From: JdFR-22 sp046537735 | GTDB lineage: Archaea; Halobacteriota; Archaeoglobi; Archaeoglobales; Archaeoglobaceae | DNA: 5,630 nucleotides | NCBI GenBank assembly: GCA_046537735.1 | Contig: JBKHKH010000130.1 | Location: 1-5,630, forward strand | Reading direction: 5' to 3' | Shown: positions 1 to 4,054 of the stretch, piece by piece | Layout: each line of letters starts with the position of its first letter | Numbering within the stretch: position 1 is the first letter of the stretch | The notes under the pieces: generated by a model | What the model saw: the letters and a program-made list of their open reading frames with translations, nothing else | Told to the model about the DNA's origin: nothing | Databases searched by the model: none | Translations under genes and position numbers: made by a program

Positions 1-737
1 ATGCCTTTGCCATGGTAAGACCACCGGGCCATCACGCCAAGCACTATATTGGCGCAGGTTTTTGTTATCTCAACAATATTGCTATAGCCGTAAAGTGGTT
101 GCAGAGGAACGGGATAGGCAAGGTTCTCATCATTGACTGGGATGCCCATCATGGAGATGGGACTCAGGAGATATTCTACGAGGATGACAGCGTATTGTTC
201 ATATCCCTTCATCAGGTCCCGCTGTTCCCCGGCACGGGCTACCCTGAAGAAGTGGGTAAGGGCAAGGGACAGGGCTACACAGTAAATGTTCCTTTACCAC
301 CCGGATCTAGCGATGACAGCTACATGCTGGTTCTCGAAGAGGTAATAGAGCCCATAGCCCGGGAGTTCGATCCGGATTTTATTGCGGTCTCAGTTGGAAT
401 GGATAATCACTTTACAGACCCCTTGACCGATCTGGCGATAACTGCCAGAGGCTATGCGGAGATGATGAGCAGGGCAGTGAAGCTCTCCCAGGAACTATGT
501 CAGGGAAGGATCTTTGGGGTGCTGGAAGGAGGTTATAGCGTCAAGAAAGGACTACCCCACACCATGCTGGGAGTGGTGTCTGTTATGAGCGGTATGGACC
601 CCTCTTCAGTAACGGAGCCTGAAGATTACATGGGTGAGCTGGCTGAAGAGAAAGACGAAGGAGCGATAAAGGCTGTGAGCCAAAACATTGAAAATGCCAA
701 GAAATTCCACTCTAAATACTGGAAATGTTTTCAATGA
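1..737 (+). CDS. Histone deacetylase family protein (class II-like / acetylpolyamine amidohydrolase), 5' end outside window
   Basis: This is a zinc-dependent amidohydrolase of the arginase/deacetylase fold, which removes acetyl groups from acetyl-lysine or acetylated polyamines. The frame is open from base 3 and reads AFAMVRPPGHHA, so the ATG at 12 is internal and roughly the N-terminal quarter to third lies upstream. Visible family signatures in order are the tandem-His PGHHA, GFCYLNNIAIA, the metal-binding WDAHHGDGTQ, SLHQVPLFPGTG, a second metal Asp in SVGMDNHFTDPL (usually SAGFDAHxxDPL) and the catalytic-Tyr loop EGGYS near the C terminus. All catalytic elements in the visible part are intact, so it should be active. 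Its stop overlaps the next start as ATGA, indicating an operon with the HD-domain gene. The natural substrate cannot be told from sequence: an archaeal chromatin protein, a polyamine or a small acetylated metabolite are all possible. Confidence 0.93.
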   Translation, partial: AFAMVRPPGHHAKHYIGAGFCYLNNIAIAVKWLQRNGIGKVLIIDWDAHHGDGTQEIFYEDDSVLFISLHQVPLFPGTGYPEEVGKGKGQGYTVNVPLPPGSSDDSYMLVLEEVIEPIAREFDPDFIAVSVGMDNHFTDPLTDLAITARGYAEMMSRAVKLSQELCQGRIFGVLEGGYSVKKGLPHTMLGVVSVMSGMDPSSVTEPEDYMGELAEEKDEGAIKAVSQNIENAKKFHSKYWKCFQ

Positions 738-1264
738 GTAAGAGTGACCACCAGAAGGTATGGGATAAATACGGGCTTCCGGAGAAAGTGAGAAAACACT
801 GCGAAAAAGTCTCGGAAGTGGCAGAGGAGATAGCCCTCAAGACCGGAGCCGATATAGAGATGGTTAGAGAGGGGGCATTATTACACGATATCGGTAGAGC
901 GGTAACCCACGATCCTTTTCACCATTTTATAGCCAGTGGAGAGATCTTGAGAAAAGAAGACTATGACGAGAGGGTAGTCAGGATAGCGGAAAGGCATTTC
1001 GCCTCCGGAATGACTGCAGAAGAGGCAAAAGAGTTTAATTTACCGCCGGGGGATTACATGCCCCACACCCTGGAAGAGAAAATAGTTTCCCTGGCCGACA
1101 ATCTTGTCTTTGGTGATGAAAGAGCAACATTCGACCAGTTCCTGAAAAGGCTCGATGAGCTGGAAGAACAGGAAAAAGATAAGGCGTGGTTCACTGAAAG
1201 AACAAGGAAAAGGGCTAAAGAGATAAGAAAAGAGCTGGAAGAGTTATCCGGCCTAAAATTTTAA
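734..1264 (+). CDS. HD/HDIG-domain phosphohydrolase-like protein (TIGR00295-like)
   Basis: This is a 176-aa soluble protein of the HD superfamily, metal-dependent phosphohydrolases that act on nucleotides or other phosphoesters. The expected metal ligands are visible: His22 in RKHCEKV, the His51-Asp52 pair in LLHDIGR, a further His88 in ERHFASG, and Asp122 in SLADNLV. A charged, helical C-terminal tail (about 135-176) may form a coiled coil. Length and layout fit the small stand-alone archaeal HDIG proteins of the TIGR00295 type, whose substrate is not established. I chose the ATG at 734, which overlaps the upstream deacetylase stop as ATGA, over the in-frame ATG at 725; a weak GGAA lies 10 bases upstream of it. 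The overlap implies co-translation with the deacetylase. Domain assignment is firm, substrate unknown. Confidence 0.88.
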   Translation: MSKSDHQKVWDKYGLPEKVRKHCEKVSEVAEEIALKTGADIEMVREGALLHDIGRAVTHDPFHHFIASGEILRKEDYDERVVRIAERHFASGMTAEEAKEFNLPPGDYMPHTLEEKIVSLADNLVFGDERATFDQFLKRLDELEEQEKDKAWFTERTRKRAKEIRKELEELSGLKF

Positions 1265-1292
1265 GTTTTAGATGGCATACTTAGTTTTAGAT
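1264..1292. repeat. Short direct repeat AGTTTTAGAT (two copies)
   Basis: AGTTTTAGAT occurs at 1264-1273 and 1283-1292, 19 bp apart (about two helical turns), in the 62-bp gap between the HD gene and the cysteine-rich gene. It could be a binding site for a dimeric regulator of the downstream gene or part of an A/T-rich terminator and promoter region. The sequence is of low complexity, so chance is quite possible. Confidence 0.3.
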
Positions 1293-1326
1293 TAGCTTAG
1301 AGTGTAAAAAAACAAAATAGTCAGAT

Positions 1327-1815
1327 ATGTCAGCTATTGAACAGAAGATAGAGTGGGCTGAAGACGTTTACGCCAGATTTGGGCGTAAGCTACTGAGAGA
1401 CAAGCAGGTTAAAGATCTGCTTAAAAGACTTGAAGAAAATATAGGGTCAACTTATCGGTGTATGGATGAGACCGGCGTTTCTGAAGAATGCAAATTGTGT
1501 GCCCAGAGAGCAGGAAGCTGCTGCGGTAAAGGGATTGAAGATAAATGCGATAAGGTTACGTTGTTGATCAATCTACTGATGGGAGTTGAGCTCTCCCATG
1601 AGAGGGAGCTGGAGGACGGCTGCTTTTTCCAGGGACCTGAGGGATGCAAGCTTAAGGCTAGAGAGGTAATATGTATCAACTATCTTTGCTCCACCATACA
1701 CCAAAAAATAGGTCATGAAGACCTGATCCGCCTCCAGGAAGTAGGAGGAGAGGAGATGGACATCCTATTCGCTGTGGGGAACAGGATAAAGCATTTGTTG
1801 AACAAGTGGGAGTAA
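1327..1815 (+). CDS. Cysteine-cluster protein of unknown function (probable metal or Fe-S binding)
   Basis: This 162-aa soluble protein has no signal peptide or membrane segment. Ten cysteines lie at residues 45, 55, 58, 65, 66, 74, 99, 107, 116 and 121, including CxxC (ECKLC), a CC pair (GSCCGKG), and later DGCFFQGPEGC and CINYLC. They are confined to the central 77 residues between charged helical ends. The density and spacing (a C-rich core followed by a CxF...GC segment) recall zinc or iron-sulphur cysteine-cluster proteins of the YkgJ type, but I cannot assign it firmly. The ATG at 1327 has no Shine-Dalgarno upstream (the preceding bases are A-rich), so it may be leaderless or weakly translated. 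It follows the HD gene by 62 bp in the same direction and could be a third operon member or separately transcribed. Real coding is supported by a full-length open frame with balanced composition. Confidence 0.85.
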   Translation: MSAIEQKIEWAEDVYARFGRKLLRDKQVKDLLKRLEENIGSTYRCMDETGVSEECKLCAQRAGSCCGKGIEDKCDKVTLLINLLMGVELSHERELEDGCFFQGPEGCKLKAREVICINYLCSTIHQKIGHEDLIRLQEVGGEEMDILFAVGNRIKHLLNKWE

Positions 1816-1837
1816 TAAGGAAAGGAATTGGAATAGA

Positions 1838-1863
1838 GTTCGATTTATCAGGTTCGATTTATC
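1838..1863. repeat. Tandem 12-bp repeat GTTCGATTTATC
   Basis: Two perfect copies lie at 1838-1849 and 1852-1863 (14-bp period), between the end of the cysteine-cluster gene and the end of the minus-strand membrane ORF, whose stop codon falls in the second copy. The site is a convergent intergenic region. It may be a small tandem duplication; no function is evident. Confidence 0.6.
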
Positions 1864-1996
1864 GTTCTCTGTTTATGATACTTGGCACTAGTCCGATGAG
1901 TGCTGCCAGAAAGGCCAGGGCGGCTGAGAACATAAAGATGAACATGGAGGCTAATGGACACTCGTAGGGGAGCCAGATTAGGGGTAATCCGTGCAA
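1859..1996 (-). pseudogene. Small two-helix membrane ORF, probably a 5'-truncated gene remnant
   Basis: On the minus strand an open frame runs from the stop at 1859-1861 back to about 2066. It encodes two strongly hydrophobic segments (KLILSGFFLHGLPLIWL and SMFIFMFSAALAFLAALIGL) joined by a short polar turn PYEC, ending in NRER. This composition is typical of a real membrane protein rather than a chance frame. However, the first possible start is a TTG at 1996, inside helix 1, and no Shine-Dalgarno is present, unlike its two neighbours. The hydrophobic coding continues upstream straight into repeat copy 1. The most likely reading is a gene whose 5' end was replaced by the repeat or promoter module, or a frameshift in the C5 run at 2024-2028: one extra C would join the frame to the ATG inside the repeat. 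A genuine TTG-started 45-aa protein is the alternative. Confidence 0.4.
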
Positions 1997-2023
1997 GAAG
2001 AATCCCGACAGGATCAGTTTCCT

Positions 2024-2078
2024 GGGGGTGTATAAAAGCGAGAAGAAGCTGAAGTGTGCATCTCAATTACACTTTCTG
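2024..2078 (-). repeat. ~55-bp repeat, copy 1 of 3 (promoter-like module)
   Basis: A 36-bp core at 2031-2066 is identical to copy 2 (2371-2406), with weaker similarity on both sides (a G-run on one side, 12 more partly matching bases on the other). Read on the minus strand it runs GATGCACACTTCAGCTTC, then TTCTCGC, then TTTTATA. It sits at the head of the membrane ORF remnant, in the position copies 2 and 3 occupy relative to their genes. Unlike them, it is not followed by a GGAGGTGA ribosome site. Confidence 0.85.
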
Positions 2079-2082
2079 GTTC

Positions 2083-2100
2083 AAAAAAATGCAAAAAAAT
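2083..2100 (-). terminator. T-tract terminator for the lipoprotein gene
   Basis: Read on the minus strand, two runs of seven T (2093-2099 and 2083-2089) begin 15 bases after the lipoprotein stop codon. Oligo-T tracts without a hairpin are the usual archaeal intrinsic terminators. Confidence 0.6.
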
Positions 2101-2113
2101 TAGATGTTAATCG

Positions 2114-2332
2114 TCAGTTGAGTGTTTCATCTGTCTCATTCTCTTCAGGTGTCTCCTCCTCAATTGTATCTTCTCCTCCGGGCATCTGTTCTTCTTCTCC
2201 GGGCATTCCTTCTTCAAAAGGTGATTCTTCTCCGGGCATTCCTTCTTCAGCACATCCAGCGGTTACTATTGCAACCAGAACCAGTGCCAGGATGGGAATC
2301 CATTTTTTCAGATTGTTTTTTTCTATATTCAT
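2114..2332 (-). CDS. Small acidic lipoprotein
   Basis: This 72-aa protein has a Lys-containing N terminus (MNIEKNNLKKW), a hydrophobic stretch at residues 11-25 and a lipobox VTAGC with Cys27, so the mature product should be a lipid-anchored peptide of about 46 residues outside the membrane. The mature part is extremely Glu-rich and built on an EEGMPGEE unit repeated twice plus a degenerate EEQMPGGE; no folded domain is apparent. The ATG at 2332 is chosen because GGAGGTG lies at 2338-2344 with a 5-base spacer; the frame stays open upstream into the repeat, but that part lies before the predicted transcription start. A TATA-like TTTTATA at 2371-2377 fits a ~15-base leader. Function is unknown; an acidic, possibly metal-binding surface peptide is speculation. 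Confidence 0.82.
   Translation of the reverse strand: MNIEKNNLKKWIPILALVLVAIVTAGCAEEGMPGEESPFEEGMPGEEEQMPGGEDTIEEETPEENETDETLN
2192..2249 (-). repeat. Intragenic repeat coding the EEGMPGEE unit
   Basis: A 25-bp stretch at 2192-2216 is repeated exactly at 2225-2249 with a 33-bp (11-codon) period; a more diverged third unit lies around 2167-2190. Being a multiple of three, the repeat expands or contracts the acidic lipoprotein tail without breaking the frame. The perfect identity suggests recent slippage or duplication. Confidence 0.85.
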
Positions 2333-2337
2333 CTGCT

Positions 2338-2377
2338 CACCTCCTTTTTCCTTCTCTGTGTCAGGGGACATATAAAA
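2338..2377 (-). promoter_or_regulatory. Promoter and ribosome site of the lipoprotein gene
   Basis: On the minus strand TTTTATA at 2371-2377 lies inside repeat copy 2. About 26 bp further, near 2347, is the expected transcription start, followed at once by AAAAAGGAGGTGA (GGAGGTG at 2344-2338). The sequence just upstream of TATA (CTCGC) is not a classic purine-rich BRE, so the upstream repeat core may supply activator contacts instead. Confidence 0.55.
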
Positions 2378-2418
2378 GCGAGAAGAAGCTGAAGTGTGCA
2401 TCTCAAGTACATCTTTTA
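2364..2418 (-). repeat. ~55-bp repeat, copy 2 of 3 (promoter-like module)
   Basis: The core 2371-2406 is a perfect 36-bp match to copy 1, exactly 340 bp away. It directly precedes the lipoprotein gene, and its TATA-like end points toward that gene. Flanking bases beyond the core also show partial similarity to the other copies, giving the approximate outer limits. Confidence 0.9.
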
Positions 2419-2444
2419 TGGTTTTCTATAATATATCAAGTTCC

Positions 2445-2457
2445 AAAATAAAAATAA
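2445..2457 (-). terminator. T-rich terminator after the 67-aa gene
   Basis: Read on the minus strand, TATTTTTATTTT lies about 45 bases past the stop codon at 2502 and before repeat copy 2. An adjacent AAATAACTTATTT can form only a weak A/T hairpin. It fits archaeal T-tract termination and would separate the two minus-strand transcripts. Confidence 0.45.
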
Positions 2458-2501
2458 GTTATTTCAATTTGGTATTAGCGGTATTAGGTGTGTATATCGT
2501 A

Positions 2502-2705
2502 TCACCTAAAACCTATTGTTCTTCCGTTTGTTTCCTCTTCTTCTAAGATCTGATTAAATATCTCTTCTACCAGGTCATCTTTAGAGAGGCATAATTCGTA
2601 GTCCACAATTGCTTCTCTTATTTCATCTCTTGATTCCTTATCTCCTGCTGGCCTAAAGGCAGAAAAGACTTGCCGTGTACTTATGATTCCACTCTTTTTG
2701 TTCAC
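2502..2705 (-). CDS. Small hypothetical protein, 67 aa
   Basis: I do not recognise this protein. It is soluble and mostly predicted helical: a basic N terminus (MNKKSGIISTRQVF) followed by an acidic region with DEIREAIVDYELCLSKDDL and VEEIFNQILEEEE, suggesting two amphipathic helices, perhaps a small dimer or partner-binding protein. There is one cysteine, in YELCLS. The GTG start at 2705 is supported by an excellent GGAGGTGAT at 2711-2719, 5-7 bases upstream. Repeat copy 3 lies just further upstream, at nearly the same distance as copy 2 from the lipoprotein gene. An upstream frame opening at the ATG inside the repeat (2779) ends in a GTGA overlap with this start. No adjacent toxin-like partner is seen, so a toxin-antitoxin role is unsupported. 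Confidence 0.72.
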   Translation of the reverse strand: MNKKSGIISTRQVFSAFRPAGDKESRDEIREAIVDYELCLSKDDLVEEIFNQILEEEETNGRTIGFR

Positions 2706-2710
2706 TTTAT

Positions 2711-2755
2711 ATCACCTCCTTTTACTATCGATAATGGGGAATAGGGGTTACATAA
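2711..2755 (-). promoter_or_regulatory. Promoter and ribosome site of the 67-aa gene
   Basis: On the minus strand, a degenerate TATA-like CTTATGTAA (2748-2756) lies at the end of repeat copy 3, where copies 1 and 2 have TTTTATA. GTAAAAGGAGGTGAT follows, ending at 2711. The geometry matches the lipoprotein promoter, but the TATA is weaker, predicting lower expression. Confidence 0.45.
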
Positions 2756-2796
2756 GCGAAAAGAAGCTGAAGTGTGCATCTGAAATCCATTTTCTT
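2742..2796 (-). repeat. ~55-bp repeat, copy 3 of 3 (diverged)
   Basis: Bases 2754-2784 match copies 1 and 2 at 29 of 31 positions. Ungapped weaker similarity continues on both sides, including the G4 run at 2744-2747. It occupies the divergent gap between the 67-aa gene and the membrane-protein gene, and its outer end merges into the latter's TATA box. Confidence 0.85.
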
Positions 2797-2802
2797 TATA
2801 AA
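2795..2802 (+). promoter_or_regulatory. TATA box for the 7TM gene (leaderless)
   Basis: TTTATAAA is centred at about 2798, 26 bp before the ATG at 2824. That places the transcription start on or next to the start codon. No Shine-Dalgarno is present (the preceding bases are AACTAAAGTT), consistent with a leaderless archaeal transcript. Confidence 0.7.
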
Positions 2803-2823
2803 TAGCGATGTTTAACTAAAGTT

Positions 2824-3519
2824 ATGACAGACATTGGACTTCCTCTATGGCACTCTCACAGTTTTTTGGCTATTGTGGGAACGGAGATAGCCTATTTCGT
2901 TATTGTAGTGTTACTGTGCATGATCATCTATTTCAAGACCAGAGAGATCTATGCCCTTACTAAATATAAGGGGCTGTTCTACTTCAGGAATACATTCCTC
3001 TTTTTCGCCATTGCCTACTTCTTCAGGATGCTGCAGTCTCTCTACTTAATCTCTGCACGAACAACCGAGTTCCTGCCATTTTTTCCTCTTTTGTACTTCA
3101 ATCCGATCGTCCTGTTCTTGACAGCTTATTTCAGCTCTATGGCCATTCTCTCCCTGACCTTCAGCACAATGTGGAAGAGGGTTGAAGCAAAGACGGTCAA
3201 CCAGGATTATATTCTGAATCTCATTGCTATTGGGATCGCTTTGATCACGCTTGTTACCGGGAAGTTCATGTTCTTGGCAGTCATTCAGCTAGTACTGGTT
3301 CTCTTTGCAGTAGCTTTGGCCTACATTGGCCACAAGACCAGAAAGACGTTCCTCTCTAAGCTTCATGTAACCTACATTCTGTTATTCGTTTTCTGGATAA
3401 CCAGTTTACTGGTGCTGGCAAGAATAGCCTTCTTGTCCCTTGAGTTCAGGGCTCCTTTGTACGCCATCTCCATTATGATACTCCTGTCAATAGCCTACAG
3501 AGTTGTCAGGAGGTTGTGA
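2824..3519 (+). CDS. Seven-helix integral membrane protein of unknown function
   Basis: This 231-aa protein has about seven hydrophobic segments, near residues 14-37, 57-77, 93-115, 130-145, 148-169, 180-205 and 208-226. It has short loops and a positively charged C terminus (YRVVRRL). Charged loops such as YFKTREIYALTKYKG and MWKRVEAKTVNQD give a reasonable in-out pattern with Lys/Arg inside. No transporter, kinase or protease motif is visible. The arrangement recalls the 7TM sensing regions of archaeal signalling proteins, but no catalytic domain is attached. The following gene, only 2 bp downstream, is a winged-helix protein, so the pair could be a membrane sensor with a cytosolic DNA-binding partner. 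The start is the ATG at 2824, supported by the TATA box placed for leaderless transcription. Confidence 0.85.
   Translation: MTDIGLPLWHSHSFLAIVGTEIAYFVIVVLLCMIIYFKTREIYALTKYKGLFYFRNTFLFFAIAYFFRMLQSLYLISARTTEFLPFFPLLYFNPIVLFLTAYFSSMAILSLTFSTMWKRVEAKTVNQDYILNLIAIGIALITLVTGKFMFLAVIQLVLVLFAVALAYIGHKTRKTFLSKLHVTYILLFVFWITSLLVLARIAFLSLEFRAPLYAISIMILLSIAYRVVRRL
3508..3513 (+). promoter_or_regulatory. Shine-Dalgarno deciding the winged-helix start
   Basis: AGGAGG, inside the end of the 7TM gene, is 8 bases from the ATG at 3522 but only 2 bases from an in-frame GTG at 3516. The ATG is therefore the start and the GTG is not used. Confidence 0.75.
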
Positions 3520-3521
3520 TA

Positions 3522-3797
3522 ATGACCAGAAAGCGGGAGAGGCTGGAAATAATCTATGACATACTAAAAATAATTAAGAATAATCACAACTCCATCCTGC
3601 CGACCCCTCTGTTGAGGTTCTCCAATCTTTCCTCTCAGAGCTTCTCTGAATATATGGATGAACTGCTAGAAAAAGGATTTGTTAGAGAAGTATACGATGA
3701 AAAAGGGAAAAAATACATCTCACTGACGGACAAGGGCTTCAGGTACCTGGAGAAGTATCAGACCATCATTGATTTCATGGACGAGTTCGACATTTAG
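3522..3797 (+). CDS. Winged helix-turn-helix DNA-binding protein (HTH_45-like)
   Basis: This 91-aa protein has the layout of small archaeal winged-helix regulators. A first helix (RERLEIIYDILKIIKNN) is followed by a helix-turn-helix (TPLLRFSNLSSQSFSEYMDELLEKGFV), a beta wing (REVYDEKGKKYISLTDKG) and a C-terminal helix (FRYLEKYQTIIDFMDEF) that may dimerise. The 'LxxKGFV...Y.LTDKGxxYL' pattern is characteristic of the PF14947-type group. It starts 2 bp after the 7TM stop with a strong ribosome site, so the two are co-translated, and it is followed by a clear terminator. It may regulate its own operon or the neighbouring repeat-headed genes; the targets are inference. Confidence 0.88.
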   Translation: MTRKRERLEIIYDILKIIKNNHNSILPTPLLRFSNLSSQSFSEYMDELLEKGFVREVYDEKGKKYISLTDKGFRYLEKYQTIIDFMDEFDI

Positions 3798-3809
3798 GTT
3801 TTCTTCTGG

Positions 3810-3835
3810 AGCTATGTATCATAGCTTTTTATCTT
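3810..3835 (+). terminator. Hairpin terminator after the winged-helix gene
   Basis: AGCTATG (3810-3816), loop TAT and CATAGCT (3820-3826) form a perfect 7-bp stem, immediately followed by TTTTATCTT. It begins 12 bases after the stop codon and ends the 7TM/winged-helix operon. Confidence 0.8.
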
Positions 3836-3854
3836 CATGATATTGACAATTCCC

Positions 3855-3867
3855 AAAACTTTAAGTA
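3855..3867 (+). promoter_or_regulatory. Possible promoter of the C-rich RNA
   Basis: AAAACTTTAAGTA reads as a BRE-like A-run plus a TATA-like CTTTAAGTA, predicting a start near 3889. An alternative TATA, TTATAATTATA, lies at 3873-3883. Both are just downstream of the operon terminator. Confidence 0.35.
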
Positions 3868-3888
3868 GATGATTATAATTATAATGAA

Positions 3889-3996
3889 TTAACCCCTCCA
3901 AAAAAACAAATCCCCCATAACACCCCCCATTCCCCCCTCCAACCGGCGGGAACCCATAGAACCCACCCATGCGGTGGGTCTATTTTACTTATTTTT
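3889..3996 (+). ncRNA. Candidate C-rich small RNA with anti-Shine-Dalgarno motifs
   Basis: No ORF occupies this stretch between the winged-helix operon and the convergent surface-protein gene. From the predicted start it carries four C-runs: CCCCTCC at 3893-3899, C5 at 3912-3916, C6 at 3923-3928, and CCCCCCTCC at 3932-3940. They are separated by A-rich, probably unpaired spacers, and followed by a hairpin and U-rich tail. CCUCC-type single-stranded motifs are complementary to the GGAGG ribosome sites used by neighbouring genes. In bacteria, small RNAs with such exposed anti-SD motifs repress translation; a comparable archaeal role here is inference. Alternatives are an untranslated remnant or simple-sequence DNA. 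Confidence 0.35.
3957..3996 (+). terminator. Hairpin plus T-rich tail
   Basis: TAGA-ACCCACC (3957-3967) pairs with GGTGGGTCTA (3973-3982), with one bulged A and a CATGC loop, and is followed by TTTTACTTATTTTTT. The T-rich tail is only on the + side. It is 160 bases past the winged-helix stop, beyond another terminator, which suggests a separate short transcript. Confidence 0.6.
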
Positions 3997-4038
3997 TGGT
4001 GGGGTTGAAAATACCAATGATTAACGCCCTTAATAGTG

Positions 4039-4052
4039 TAAAAATAAAAAAG
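4039..4052 (-). terminator. T-tract terminator of the surface-protein gene
   Basis: On the minus strand, CTTTTTTATTTTTA lies directly after the stop codon at 4055-4057, next to the palindrome GAATTAATTC. This is a typical archaeal oligo-T terminator. Confidence 0.6.
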
Positions 4053-4054
4053 AA

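Noticed and set aside
1452..1679. Minus-strand 75-codon open frame
   Set aside because: Lies fully inside the cysteine-cluster gene, Ser/Pro/His-rich composition typical of an antisense shadow, no ribosome site.
1848..2066. Minus-strand 72-codon frame beginning in repeat copy 1
   Set aside because: Different frame from the hydrophobic two-helix ORF; composition is not protein-like, so it is the shadow frame.
2333..2401. N-terminal extension of the lipoprotein from the ATG in the repeat
   Set aside because: Would bury the signal peptide and the strong ribosome site and starts upstream of the predicted transcription start.
2028..2451. Two + strand frames over the lipoprotein gene
   Set aside because: Ser/Leu-rich translations of the antisense of the acidic repeat (GAA/GAG read backwards); no start signals.
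2502..2705. Antitoxin of a toxin-antitoxin pair
   Set aside because: No adjacent toxin-like gene; the neighbours are transcribed as separate units.
2024..2796. CRISPR array
   Set aside because: Only three copies, spacing of 340-380 bp with genes between them; far too wide for spacers.
2024..2796. Insertion sequence or MITE
   Set aside because: The repeat has no terminal inverted repeats and I see no target-site duplications or transposase.
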